A stretch of 64,000 bases of DNA. Origin: JBEVOS01 sp964563395 (GTDB lineage: Bacteria > Pseudomonadota > Alphaproteobacteria > Caulobacterales > Aquidulcibacteraceae). The stretch spans positions 19,836 through 83,835 of the forward strand of contig CAZLWK010000013.1 in NCBI GenBank assembly GCA_964563395.1. The letters are read 5' to 3'. The notes beneath the pieces are model-generated. The model worked only from the letters and a program-made list of their open reading frames with translations. It was not told where the DNA came from and did no database searches. The position numbers and the translations under genes are program-made. Below, one piece after another: positions 42,213 through 50,745 of this stretch (position 1 is the first letter of the stretch; each line of letters starts with the position of its first letter).

Positions 42213-42325
42213 GCGCCCAGGCGCTCCAACAGCCACAGGAGCGGCAGCGCCGCGATTCCGATCAGGATCGGCGCCGGCCCCGCCTTCAGGCGCGGGCGAA
42301 ACCGCTGCGCTCTTTGCACGCCCAT
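42209..42325 (-). CDS. Possible 38-residue single-helix membrane peptide
   Basis: A short frame starting with ATG at 42325: MGVQRAQRFRPRLKAGPAPI, then LIGIAALPLLWLLERLGA. It has a basic N-terminus followed by a hydrophobic helix, a classic micropeptide topology. It ends in an ATGA overlap with the FliN-like gene, which supports translational coupling. The other long frame across the same stretch is hydrophilic and Pro/Gly-rich, so this frame explains the stretch better. It was too short for ordinary gene finding. Confidence 0.55.
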   Translation of the reverse strand: MGVQRAQRFRPRLKAGPAPILIGIAALPLLWLLERLGA

Positions 42326-42375
42326 CCGGAATCTCCATGTTCGCCAGCAGGACATGCCGAAAGGGTAAAGGCCGC

Positions 42376-43056
42376 GTGAACGTCCCTCCTGGAACTGCGC
42401 CGATCGGCTGGGCCGTATCGCCCGGGCCGACCGCCTATGAGCCGGCTGTGGCGGCCATGGAGCGGCGCGCGGCGGCGATCCGCGAGGGCGCGGCGGGAGA
42501 GCTGGTTTGGCTTGTGGAGCATCCCCCGCTCTATTCGGCGGGCGTAAGCGCGAAGGCGCAGGATCTCCTCGATCCGCGCTTTCCCGTGCATCGCAGCGGG
42601 CGCGGCGGACAATTCACTTATCATGGCCCCGGCCAGCGCGTCGCTTACGTCATGCTCGACGTCGCCGCGCGCGGGCGCGACGTGCGCGGCTTCGTGGCCG
42701 ATCTCGAACGCTGGCTGATCGGCGCGCTCGCGCGGTTCAATGTCGAGGCTGAAACGCGCGAAGGCCGCGTGGGCGTGTGGGTCACGCGCGCGGGCGCGGG
42801 CTGGCGACGCGAGGACAAGATCGCCGCGATCGGCGTGAAGCTGAAGCGCTGGGTCAGCTATCATGGCGTGGCGCTCAACGTTGAGCCGGACCTCACGCAT
42901 TTCGATGGCATCGTGCCGTGCGGCGTGCGCGATGCGGGCGTGACGAGCCTTGTCGATCTCGGCCTGCCGGTGACGATGGCGGACGCGGACGGCGCGCTGC
43001 GCGGCGCCTTTCACGACGTCTTCGGCCCGACCATAGACGCGCCCGCGCCTCTTTGA
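42376..43056 (+). CDS. lipB: Octanoyltransferase LipB
   Basis: A 226-residue enzyme that transfers octanoyl groups from ACP to lipoate-dependent enzymes. The hallmark GGQFTYHGPGQ is near residues 75-85, the catalytic Cys182 is in GIVPCGVRDAG, and the Lys in AIGVKLKRWVSYHG. I chose the GTG at 42376; an in-frame ATG at 42337 would add 13 residues. It is divergent from the FliN-like gene, whose upstream micropeptide frame begins 51 bases away, and convergent with ppk2, ending 3 bases from it. Confidence 0.93.
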   Translation: MNVPPGTAPIGWAVSPGPTAYEPAVAAMERRAAAIREGAAGELVWLVEHPPLYSAGVSAKAQDLLDPRFPVHRSGRGGQFTYHGPGQRVAYVMLDVAARGRDVRGFVADLERWLIGALARFNVEAETREGRVGVWVTRAGAGWRREDKIAAIGVKLKRWVSYHGVALNVEPDLTHFDGIVPCGVRDAGVTSLVDLGLPVTMADADGALRGAFHDVFGPTIDAPAPL

Positions 43057-43059
43057 AGT

Positions 43060-43878
43060 TCAGAGGATCGTGATGCTCTTGGGATCGAAATCCGCCTTCG
43101 GATAGGCGGGATTCATGTCCTCCAACGTATCGCGCACGATCGTGGAGATGATGGCGTTGCGCCGCCACTTCTTGTCCGCCGGAACCACGCGCCAAGGCGC
43201 GTGGCGCGTGCTGCACTTGGTCAGCATCGTTTCGTAGGCGGCTTCGTATTCGTTCCAGAGCGCGCGATCCTCAAGATCGCCGGGATTGAATTTCCAATGC
43301 TTGGCCGGATCGTCGAGGCGTTCCTGAAGTCGCTCGCGCTGTTCGTCCTTCGAGATGTGCAGCATGAATTTGAGAATGGTCACGCCATTCTCGGCCAGGT
43401 GCCGCTCGAACGCATTGATCTGGTCATAGCGCTTAGCCACGGCCTGCGCCGGAGCGAGGCCGCGCACCTTGACCACCAGCACGTCCTCGTAATGCGAGCG
43501 ATTGAAGACGCCGATCATGCCCTGCTTCGGCACGGCCTTGTGCACGCGCCAGAGATAATCATGCGAGAGCTCTTCCTCGCTCGGCTTGCCGAACGGCGTG
43601 ACGCTCACGCCCAGCGGCCCGCAGGCGTTGAACACGCCGCGCACCGTCCCGTCCTTGCCCGACGTGTCGATGCCCTGCAGCACGACCAGAAGCGCGCGCG
43701 ACCGCTCGGCGAACAACTTATCCTGCAGCGCATCGATGATGCGCGCATTCTCCGCCGTGACCGTCTCGGCCGCGTCGCGATCGGGAAAAATCCGATCGCA
43801 TGTGCAATCGCGCGCAGCGAGATCGGCCTTATCGCCCGGTTTGACGAGGATATGGGCGTCGATCTCGCGCGGCTTCAT
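43060..43878 (-). CDS. Polyphosphate kinase 2 (PPK2 family)
   Basis: A 272-residue nucleotide kinase that uses polyphosphate to phosphorylate AMP, ADP or GDP. The Walker A is GIDTSGKDG, and a Walker B-like segment is VFNRSHYEDVLVV. The lid region contains Arg-rich SKDEQRERLQERLDDPAKHWKF. The tail DKKWRRNAIISTIV is typical of single-domain PPK2. The substrate class (I to III) is not decided from the sequence. It lies 8 bases downstream of rpsD and may be read through from it. Confidence 0.92.
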   Translation of the reverse strand: MKPREIDAHILVKPGDKADLAARDCTCDRIFPDRDAAETVTAENARIIDALQDKLFAERSRALLVVLQGIDTSGKDGTVRGVFNACGPLGVSVTPFGKPSEEELSHDYLWRVHKAVPKQGMIGVFNRSHYEDVLVVKVRGLAPAQAVAKRYDQINAFERHLAENGVTILKFMLHISKDEQRERLQERLDDPAKHWKFNPGDLEDRALWNEYEAAYETMLTKCSTRHAPWRVVPADKKWRRNAIISTIVRDTLEDMNPAYPKADFDPKSITIL

Positions 43879-43886
43879 GCGCGCGC

Positions 43887-44504
43887 TTAGCTCGCGTAAT
43901 ATTCGACGACGAGGTTCGGCTCCATCTGCACCGCATAGGGCACATCGCCCAAATTCGGCACGCGGAGATACTTGGCGCTCATCGCCTTGGGATCGACCTC
44001 GATGTAATCGGGCGCGTCGCGTTCGCCCGACTGCAGCGCTTCGAGCACCAGCGCCATGTTGCGCGCCTTTTCACGCACCTCGACCACGTCGCCCGGCTTG
44101 ACCAGGAAGGACGGGATCGTCACGCGGCGCCCGTTCACCGAGACGTGGCCGTGATTGACGAATTGGCGCGCAGCGAAAACCGTCGGCACGAATTTGGCGC
44201 GATAGACGAGCGCGTCGAGCCGGCTCTCGAGCAGGCCGATCAGGTTTTCCGAGGTGTTGCCCTTGCGGCGCGCCGCCTCTTCATAGATGCGGCGGAACTG
44301 CTTCTCGGTGATGTTGCCGTAATAGAGTTTCAGCTTCTGCTTGGCGATCAGCTGCAGGCCGAAATCCGAGGTCTTGCCCTTGCGGCGCTGGCCATGCTGG
44401 CCGGGACCGTAGGAGCGCTTATTGACCGGCGATTTGGGACGGCCCCAGAGATTTTGGCCGAACCGGCGATTGGATTTGTATTTGGCTTCGATACGCTTCG
44501 ACAT
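43887..44504 (-). CDS. rpsD: Ribosomal protein S4
   Basis: A 205-residue S4 protein that starts assembly of the 30S subunit. It begins MSKRIEAKYKSNRRFGQNLW and ends VEYYAS, with the S4 RNA-binding domain around RLDALVYRAKFVPTVFAARQ and HVSVNGRRV. The start at 44504 is the normal one; a frame extension upstream is not conserved-looking. About 150 bases separate it from the GH3 gene; that stretch holds its leader, but I could not identify a regulatory fold. Confidence 0.98.
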   Translation of the reverse strand: MSKRIEAKYKSNRRFGQNLWGRPKSPVNKRSYGPGQHGQRRKGKTSDFGLQLIAKQKLKLYYGNITEKQFRRIYEEAARRKGNTSENLIGLLESRLDALVYRAKFVPTVFAARQFVNHGHVSVNGRRVTIPSFLVKPGDVVEVREKARNMALVLEALQSGERDAPDYIEVDPKAMSAKYLRVPNLGDVPYAVQMEPNLVVEYYAS

Positions 44505-44657
44505 TGGCCTTTTCGGGCCTTTCTTCATCCATGACGGGGCCCGGCGGCGCCCTATGCGCCGCAACTGCCCTGGCGGTTCACCCGTCGCCCAGCGTGATCC
44601 GGGCCGCGAGGGCCTGGAAAGCCGGCGGTTTTAGCCCTCGCCCGGCGGAAGTCAAAT

Positions 44658-46784
44658 TCATGGTCTCCGACTCGAAGCGGCGAGCGCGACCGCGCCATGC
44701 AGGCGCAGATCCGCGCAGGACGCGCCGGCCGCCACGCCATAGCTCCCCCCCGCCACGCGCCAGCCGGGCAGCACGGGATCATAATCGGCCCAGACGCGCG
44801 GATCGGCGGCGATGGAGACGCGTCGGCTTTCGCCCGGCTGTAAATGCGCCTTGCCCCAGCCGATGAGGCGCAGCGCCGCCCCGCCCGGACGGTTGGTCAC
44901 GTAAAACTGCACGGTCTCCGCGCCGGCGCGCGCGCCGACATTCGTCACCAGGACGTGCGCGGCGAGCGCTTCGCCGCCCTCAAGCGTCAATTCGGAATAG
45001 GCAAAGCTGGTATAGGAAAGGCCATGCCCGAACGGAAAAAGCGTCGGCCTCTTTCGGCTCGCGAACCAGCGATAGCCCACATCCGCGCCTTCAGGATAAG
45101 TCACGTCGAATTTCGCGAACGGCGTTTCCTTCGCAAGGTCCGCGCCTGGCAAGGCAGGGTTCGGCAAGTCCGCCTCGTCGGCGGGAAACGTGATGGGCAG
45201 GCGCCCGCTCGGATTGACGTCGCCAAACACGATCGCCGCGATCGCCTCGCCCCCGCGCGCGCCGGGATACCAAGCCGCAAGGATCGCGCCGACCGCGTCG
45301 CGCCATGGCGCAAGCACCGGCCCGCCTGTGATCAGCACGACGGCCGTGCGCGGATTGGCGCGCGCCACCGCCGCGATCAGCGCATCTTGTCCGTCCGGCA
45401 AGGATAAGTTTGGAACGTCGATGAACTCGCTGGTCCATTGCTCGGCGAAGACCAGCGCGACATCGCAAGACGCCGCGAGCGCGGCGGCGCGCGCGGGATC
45501 GGCGCCGTCGTCGAACGCGAAGTCGATCTCCGGCGCGGCGGCCCGCAGCGCCGCCAGCGGCGCGGACGGCAGCCAGCGTTGGCGCAGGAACGGCGCCCAG
45601 AGCGTATCGTTCGCCGGCTTGATTTCCTTGGCGAAGCCGCCCCATGGCACCACGCTCGATGAGCCCCCGCCCGCCAGCACGCCGATATCGGCATGACCGC
45701 CGATCACCGCGATGCGCGAGAGCGATCTTGGCAGCGGCAAAAGCGCGTCGTTCTTCAGGAGAACGATCACCTCCTCCGCGGTGCGGCGCGCGACGTCGAG
45801 ATGGGCGTCGCGATCGATCGTCGGCGCCGGCGCGCCATCGAGGGCGCCCGCGCCGATCAGCGCGCGCAGCAAGCGCCCGGTCATGTCGTCGAGCTTGGCC
45901 TCGGTCAGCGCGCCTTGATCGATCGCCTCGCCGAGCTTTTGAAAAAAGGGCTCGCGATCGAGCTCCTGCCCGCTCTCCCGATCGAGCCCGGCCTTAGCGG
46001 CCTTGGCGCCGGAATGGCACCCGCCCCAATCCGACATCGTGTAGCCGTCAAAGCCCCAATCGCCCTTGAGCACCGTGTTCAACAGCCAATCGTGCTCGCC
46101 GCAATAAATGCCGTTCACTCGATTATACGCTGTCATCACCGAACCGGGCCGGCCACGCTCTATGCCAATTTGAAACGCCAATAGATCGCTCTCGCGCAGC
46201 GGCGCCTCATCGATATTGGCGCTCAGCGACATGCGCCCCGTCTCCTGCGCGTTGAGCGCGAAATGCTTGATCGTCGCGACGAGTTGGTTCGATTGCACGC
46301 CGCGAATGCTCGCGCCGACCATCACGCCCGCGAGCAGCGGATCCTCGCCCAAATACTCGAAATTGCGCCCGCAGCGCGGCTCGCGCGTGAGGTTGCAGCC
46401 GCCGGCCAACATCACATTGAAGCCCTTGGCGCGCGCTTCCGCGCCGATCATCGCCCCGCCCGCTTCGGCGAGGTCCTCGTTCCAGGTCGCGGCGATGGCG
46501 AGCCCCGACGGCAGCGCGGTGGCCCCCACGCCATCATGCAGATTGGCGACGCCCAGGCTCGCATCCGTTTCCTGCTGATCGGGCACGCCGAGACGCGGCA
46601 CGCCCGGCACAAAACCGGCCGAGCCAAGCGCGCCGTCCGGGGGCGCCGCCCGGCCCGGCGATTTCGAGCCGATATGACCATTGATCAGCGCGATCTTTTC
46701 CTCGCGCGTGAGCGCACGCAGCAAAAGGCGCACGCGCTCCTCGCGCTCAAGCGATGGATCGAGCCAGGGCTGATTGCTGTTCAC
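44658..46784 (-). CDS. Glycoside hydrolase family 3 beta-glucosidase
   Basis: A 708-residue enzyme with no signal peptide. The N-terminal barrel has the nucleophile Asp in TMSDWGGCHSG and binding residues in KHFALNAQETGR. It is followed by a GH3 C-terminal alpha/beta sandwich (VALVFAEQWTSEFIDV, ITFPADEADLP) and a fibronectin III-like domain (about residues 620-690, TVQFYVTNRPGG). It hydrolyses beta-glucosides in the cytoplasm, presumably after uptake. The gene is a single unit, 62 bases downstream of bfr. Confidence 0.93.
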   Translation of the reverse strand: MNSNQPWLDPSLEREERVRLLLRALTREEKIALINGHIGSKSPGRAAPPDGALGSAGFVPGVPRLGVPDQQETDASLGVANLHDGVGATALPSGLAIAATWNEDLAEAGGAMIGAEARAKGFNVMLAGGCNLTREPRCGRNFEYLGEDPLLAGVMVGASIRGVQSNQLVATIKHFALNAQETGRMSLSANIDEAPLRESDLLAFQIGIERGRPGSVMTAYNRVNGIYCGEHDWLLNTVLKGDWGFDGYTMSDWGGCHSGAKAAKAGLDRESGQELDREPFFQKLGEAIDQGALTEAKLDDMTGRLLRALIGAGALDGAPAPTIDRDAHLDVARRTAEEVIVLLKNDALLPLPRSLSRIAVIGGHADIGVLAGGGSSSVVPWGGFAKEIKPANDTLWAPFLRQRWLPSAPLAALRAAAPEIDFAFDDGADPARAAALAASCDVALVFAEQWTSEFIDVPNLSLPDGQDALIAAVARANPRTAVVLITGGPVLAPWRDAVGAILAAWYPGARGGEAIAAIVFGDVNPSGRLPITFPADEADLPNPALPGADLAKETPFAKFDVTYPEGADVGYRWFASRKRPTLFPFGHGLSYTSFAYSELTLEGGEALAAHVLVTNVGARAGAETVQFYVTNRPGGAALRLIGWGKAHLQPGESRRVSIAADPRVWADYDPVLPGWRVAGGSYGVAAGASCADLRLHGAVALAASSRRP

Positions 46785-46846
46785 GCGCGGCCTCCCTTAA
46801 GGCCGCAGCCTGATGGCCCCTGAAGGCCCGCGCAACAAAAAAGGGG

Positions 46847-47335
46847 CTAATCGCCGGAGCCGGTTTCCAACTCGTACTGGCTTTGCAGGTAATTTTGCAC
46901 GCCGATCTGCGCGAGCACGCCAAGCTGCGTTTCGAGGAAATCGATATGCTCCTCGGTGTCGTCGAGAATATCTGTCAGTATATCGCGAGAGACATAATCC
47001 TGCTTCGTTTCGGCCAAGGCGATTGCTTCGATCAGGGTGGCGCGCCCGGTCTGCTCCGCCGCGAGATCGCAATTGAGCCGCTCCTCGACGGTCTGGCCGA
47101 TCTTGAGCTTGTGCAAATCCTGGAGATTGGGAAATCCGTCCAGCATCAGGATGCGCTTCATCAGCCGATCGGCATGGCGCATCTCGCCGATGGATTCCTC
47201 GTACGTTTTCTTGGCCAGCTTGCCGAAGCCTTCGTGCTCATAGAGCCGCGAATGCAGGAAATATTGATTGACCGAGGTAAGCTCGTTCGTGAGGCAGGCG
47301 TTCAACTTCTTTACGACGTCCGGATCGCCCTTCAT
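46847..47335 (-). CDS. bfr: Bacterioferritin
   Basis: A 162-residue iron-storage protein (24-mer, haem-containing). The ferroxidase ligands are seen in ACLTNELTSVNQYFLHSRL (Glu), ESIGEMRHADRL (Glu, His), EAIALAE, and DILDDTEEHIDFLE. The haem-ligating Met is in GEMRHADR. The start at 47335 (MKGDPDVV) matches E. coli Bfr; a start four codons upstream is also possible. It is 101 bases downstream of bfd on the same strand, allowing co-transcription. Confidence 0.95.
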   Translation of the reverse strand: MKGDPDVVKKLNACLTNELTSVNQYFLHSRLYEHEGFGKLAKKTYEESIGEMRHADRLMKRILMLDGFPNLQDLHKLKIGQTVEERLNCDLAAEQTGRATLIEAIALAETKQDYVSRDILTDILDDTEEHIDFLETQLGVLAQIGVQNYLQSQYELETGSGD

Positions 47336-47436
47336 ATCAGTCCTCAAGGATCAATACGGCGCTCCGAAACGGTCCCGACGCGCCTCGCCACTGGAAGGAC
47401 CATGGGTTGCGCCCCAGCGCGATGCAAGCGCGGCCG

Positions 47437-47634
47437 CTAGCCTGCGGCGACGAGGTCGGCGCCGAGGGCGGCATGGCCCGCGTCCTCGAGGCAATCGGCG
47501 ATCTCGGGCAGGCAGCGCCCGCAACAGGGCTCCGCGCCATGATGGGCAAGCACGGAACGGGGACAACGCGCGCCCGCCTCGATGGCCTCGCTCACTTCAC
47601 GGTCGGTCACGCCATTGCAATTGCAAACGTACAT
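47437..47634 (-). CDS. bfd: Bacterioferritin-associated [2Fe-2S] ferredoxin
   Basis: A 65-residue BFD-type ferredoxin, MYVCNCNGVTDREVSEA, with the four cluster cysteines at C4, C6 and in the C-terminal ACCGRC-like stretch EPCCGRCLPEI. It donates electrons to bacterioferritin to release stored iron. The longer frame running upstream on the same strand is antisense to rimO and not real. A Fur-type operator lies about 63 bases before it. Confidence 0.93.
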   Translation of the reverse strand: MYVCNCNGVTDREVSEAIEAGARCPRSVLAHHGAEPCCGRCLPEIADCLEDAGHAALGADLVAAG

Positions 47635-47696
47635 CGAGGGGCCGTCTCCGCCGCGATTGACTCGCAACAGCATCTTTAGCGGTCCCGGTCGGCGAT

Positions 47697-47711
47697 TGCA
47701 AGTCATTCGCA
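47697..47711. promoter_or_regulatory. Fur-like operator upstream of bfd
   Basis: TGCAAGTCATTCGCA (TGCGAATGACTTGCA on the minus strand) is a near-palindrome of the TGC-N9-GCA type recognised by alphaproteobacterial Fur. It lies in the 162-base region between divergent bfd and rimO. Iron-replete repression of bfd is the expected effect; the link to rimO is less likely. Confidence 0.6.
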
Positions 47712-47796
47712 TAAGGTGAATGGCCCCCGGGCGCAGGCGCTTTGGATACGCGGCGCGCTGGGCTAGACACGCGCGCTTCGCAGCGCAGGAAACTTC

Positions 47797-49116
47797 ATGC
47801 CCGCCAAGGCCCCCAAAGTCGGCATTGTCAGTCTCGGCTGTCCCAAGGCGCTGGTCGACAGCGAGCGCATCGTCACGCGCTTGCGCAGTGAGGGCTACCG
47901 CCTCTCCAACGATTATGCCGGCGCCGATCTCGTGGTGGTGAACACGTGCGGCTTCCTGGACAGCGCCAAGGCGGAAAGCCTCGAAGCGATCGGCGAGGCG
48001 CTCGCGGAAAACGGCAAGGTCGTCGTCACCGGCTGCCTTGGCAAGGAGGCCGATCTCATTCGCGCGGCCCATCCCAGCGTCCTCGCCATCACCGGGCCGC
48101 ACCAATATGAGGCGGTGATGGAGGCGGTGCATGCGCATCTGCCGCCCAAGCACGATCCGAAGATCGACCTCGTGCCGGAGGCCGGGTTTCGCCTCACGCC
48201 GCGCCATTTCGCCTACCTGAAAATTTCCGAAGGCTGCAACAATCGCTGCAGCTTTTGCATCATCCCAAGCATTCGCGGCGATCTTTCGTCACGGCCGATC
48301 AATGCCGTTCTGAAGGAGGCCGAAGCGCTGGTGAAAGGCGGCGTGAAGGAAATCCTCGTCATCAGCCAGGACACCTCCGCCTATGGCGTCGACATCAAAT
48401 ACGCCGAGAGCAAATGGAAGGACCGCGCTGTGCGCGCGCGCTTCTTCGATCTCGCCAAGGAATTGGGCGAGCTCGGCGTGTGGATTCGCCTGCACTACGT
48501 CTATCCCTATCCGCATGTGGACGACGTGGTTCCGCTCATGGCGGACGGAAAAATACTCCCCTATCTCGACATCCCCTTTCAGCATGCGAGCCCGCGCGTG
48601 CTGAAGGCGATGCGCCGCCCGGCCAATCAGGAGCGCGTGCTTGAGCGCATCGCGCATTGGCGCGCGCTCTGCCCGGACCTCACCATCCGCTCGTCCTTCA
48701 TCGTCGGCTTTCCCGGCGAAACCGAGGAAGATTTCGAAACGCTGCTCGACTTCATCGAAGAGGCCAAGATCGATCGCGCCGGCGTGTTCAAATACGAGAA
48801 TGTCGAGGGCGCGCCTTCGCGCGATCTGCCCGATCATGTCGAGCAAGATGTCATCGATGAACGCTGGGAGCGCTTCAACGAAGTGCAGACCGCGCTGGCC
48901 GATGCGCGCGCGCAATCGCTGATCGGGGCGGAGCTCGACGTCATCATAGACGGCTGGGACGAGGACGAAAACGCCTACGCCGCACGCTCCAAGGCGGACG
49001 CGCCGGAAATCGACGGCATCGTCCATGTGGAGACCGAACGCGATCTTGACGCCGGCGACATCGTGCGCGTCACGGCTCACGCGGCGGAAGGCCACGAATT
49101 GCGCGCAAAACTCTAG
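47797..49116 (+). CDS. rimO: Ribosomal protein S12 methylthiotransferase RimO
   Basis: A 439-residue radical-SAM enzyme that adds a methylthio group to Asp88/89 of ribosomal S12. The N-terminal UPF0004 domain has Cys residues in SLGCPKALVDSE, VNTCGFLDSA and TGCLGKEA. The radical-SAM cluster motif is GCNNRCSFC, and a TRAM domain ends the chain (DAGDIVRVTAHAAEGHELR). The GCPKALVDSE start distinguishes it from MiaB. It is divergent from bfd. Confidence 0.96.
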   Translation: MPAKAPKVGIVSLGCPKALVDSERIVTRLRSEGYRLSNDYAGADLVVVNTCGFLDSAKAESLEAIGEALAENGKVVVTGCLGKEADLIRAAHPSVLAITGPHQYEAVMEAVHAHLPPKHDPKIDLVPEAGFRLTPRHFAYLKISEGCNNRCSFCIIPSIRGDLSSRPINAVLKEAEALVKGGVKEILVISQDTSAYGVDIKYAESKWKDRAVRARFFDLAKELGELGVWIRLHYVYPYPHVDDVVPLMADGKILPYLDIPFQHASPRVLKAMRRPANQERVLERIAHWRALCPDLTIRSSFIVGFPGETEEDFETLLDFIEEAKIDRAGVFKYENVEGAPSRDLPDHVEQDVIDERWERFNEVQTALADARAQSLIGAELDVIIDGWDEDENAYAARSKADAPEIDGIVHVETERDLDAGDIVRVTAHAAEGHELRAKL

Positions 49117-49160
49117 CTTTCACCGCGTGCGCGTCGCATGCTTCCAGCAGGGAGGAAACC

Positions 49161-49655
49161 ATGTCGGCGCGCAAAACAATCAATGACGCCTTCGGCGGCC
49201 AGCTCACCACGCTGGAGGAGCAGCGCGTCATCTGGGCCGATGCGCTGCACGAAGACGCAATCTGGGAAGGTCCGATGTTCGAAAAGCCGATCCAGATGAT
49301 CGGCCGTGAAGCGACGAGCCGTTTCTTCGAATTGCTGCTCAGCGTCGTGCCGCGCTTCTCAACCGCTCTTGTGGGCGCCTATCCGACGCAAGACCCTGAC
49401 ACCATCATAATAGAATCCCATGGCGGGGGTCCCACCAAGGATGGCGGGCGCTACACGCAGCGCTATTTTTCTTTGGTCACCACCAAGAACGGTCAGGCGT
49501 TTCGCATGCGCGAATATTGCAATCCGTTCCAGACCTACAAAGCCTTCGGCAAGGCGCATTGGGAGCGCGAGACGGACCGCATCATGCGCGAGTTCAACGC
49601 GCCCTGGCCCGCCTCGCAAGCGCCCGACCCCATTCAATTGCCGCCGACCGTTTAA
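49161..49655 (+). CDS. NTF2-like (SnoaL-type) protein
   Basis: A 164-residue small cone-fold protein. It follows the pattern of SnoaL/ketosteroid-isomerase-like proteins: a helix in the first 35 residues, the conserved WEGP motif, GREATSRFFELL, and a beta sheet with TQRYFSLVTTKNG and MREYCNPFQT. It precedes an SDR gene by 11 bases, so the two probably act together in the metabolism of one hydrophobic compound. The substrate is unknown. Confidence 0.8.
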   Translation: MSARKTINDAFGGQLTTLEEQRVIWADALHEDAIWEGPMFEKPIQMIGREATSRFFELLLSVVPRFSTALVGAYPTQDPDTIIIESHGGGPTKDGGRYTQRYFSLVTTKNGQAFRMREYCNPFQTYKAFGKAHWERETDRIMREFNAPWPASQAPDPIQLPPTV

Positions 49656-49666
49656 GGACACCGCCG

Positions 49667-50440
49667 ATGGATCTGGGTCTTGAAGGCAAAGTCATCTTCA
49701 TCGCCGGCGCGAGCCGCGGCATCGGCCTTGGCATTGCGGAAATCTTGTTGAGGGAAGGCGCGAAGGTCGCGCTCACGGCGCGCGGCGCAGACGCGCTTGA
49801 GGCGACGCGCGCCGGCTTCGCCAAGACCTATGGCGCGGACAGAGTCTGGTCCTTCGCCGGCGACATGACGCAGACCGCGCCGATCGAAGAGGCGATCGCG
49901 CACTGCGAAAGCGCGTTCGGCCCCATTCATGGCGCCGTCGCCAATGTGGGGCTCTCGCCCTCGCCGCTCGGCTTCGAGGTGAGCGATGAGGATTGGCAGG
50001 GCGGGCTCGATCAGAACCTGAACGCGGCGTTCCGGCTCGCGCGCGCGAGCCTGGGCCGCATGAGCGCGCGCAAGGCCGGCGCGCTCGTGCTGATCAGCTC
50101 GATCGCGGGGATCGGCGCGCTCGGCACGCCGCTCGTCTATGGCGCCACGAAGGCGGCGGTGAACCATATGGGCAAGGCGCTCGCGCGCGACACCGCGAAA
50201 ACCGGCGTGCGCGTCAATGTGATCGCGCCAGGCAACATCATTTTTCCCGACGGCGCGTGGGAGAAGAACGCCACCGGCCCGCGCGCCGAGGCTTGGGATC
50301 GCTGGATCAAGCGTGAAGTGCCGATGCAGCGTTACGGGACGCCAGAGGAGATCGGCGACATGACCGCGTTTCTGCTCAGCGACCGCGCGAGCTTCGTGAA
50401 CGGCGCATTGATCCCGGTCGATGGCGGCCAGACACGCTAG
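49667..50440 (+). CDS. Short-chain dehydrogenase/reductase
   Basis: A 257-residue oxidoreductase. The cofactor motif is AGASRGIGLG, the NAG-type segment is AVANVGLSP (NVG), the catalytic Ser is in LISSIAG and Tyr/Lys in YGATK, and the family end is NGALIPVDGGQ. The ATG at 49667 follows AAGGAC and begins just before the Rossmann strand. It is in an operon with the NTF2-like gene. Its last codon runs into the repeats of the vapBC operator. Confidence 0.92.
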   Translation: MDLGLEGKVIFIAGASRGIGLGIAEILLREGAKVALTARGADALEATRAGFAKTYGADRVWSFAGDMTQTAPIEEAIAHCESAFGPIHGAVANVGLSPSPLGFEVSDEDWQGGLDQNLNAAFRLARASLGRMSARKAGALVLISSIAGIGALGTPLVYGATKAAVNHMGKALARDTAKTGVRVNVIAPGNIIFPDGAWEKNATGPRAEAWDRWIKREVPMQRYGTPEEIGDMTAFLLSDRASFVNGALIPVDGGQTR

Positions 50441-50488
50441 GCATCAAGGCATCAAATTCTTGACATCAAGGCATCAAAGCGGTAGCTT
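50440..50488 (+). promoter_or_regulatory. vapBC promoter with tandem operator repeats
   Basis: Four copies of an 8-base unit occur in two tandem pairs: GGCATCAA at 50440 and 50448, then GACATCAA at 50462 and GGCATCAA at 50470. The pairs are 22 bases apart, about two helical turns. TTGACA (50460-50465), a 17-base spacer and TAGCTT (50483-50488) make a sigma70-type promoter. The antitoxin ATG at 50494 is about where transcription would begin, so the mRNA is probably leaderless. The repeats overlap the -35, fitting autorepression. Confidence 0.75.
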
Positions 50489-50493
50489 GAGAG

Positions 50494-50745
50494 ATGCGCA
50501 CGACTTTGACCCTCGATGACGACGTCGCCGCCCAGCTTGAGCAGCTGCGCGAGCGCGGCGATGCGCCCTTCAAGGACATCGTCAATGAAGCGCTGCGCCG
50601 CGGCCTCCGCGACATGGCGAGCAAGCCCAAATCGCGCAAACCGTTCCGCACCAAGGGCCTCGACATCGTCTTGCTCGTGGACGATCCGAAGGAAGCTCTC
50701 CGCCTAATGGATGAGGAATATGACCGGAAGAAACTTGGCTTGTGA
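50494..50745 (+). CDS. VapB-type antitoxin (ribbon-helix-helix)
   Basis: An 83-residue antitoxin. The N-terminal ribbon-helix-helix (RTTLTLDDDVAAQLEQLRER, KDIVNEALRRGLR) should bind the repeats in its own promoter. The C-terminal acidic tail (DDPKEALRLMDEEYDRKK) would cover the toxin active site. It overlaps the toxin gene by 4 bases (GTGA). It has no ribosome site, in agreement with a leaderless mRNA. Confidence 0.88.
   Translation: MRTTLTLDDDVAAQLEQLRERGDAPFKDIVNEALRRGLRDMASKPKSRKPFRTKGLDIVLLVDDPKEALRLMDEEYDRKKLGL

Noticed and set aside
47437..48207. 256-codon minus-strand frame covering bfd and extending into rimO
   Set aside because: Only its last 65 codons (bfd) resemble a protein; the rest is antisense to rimO.
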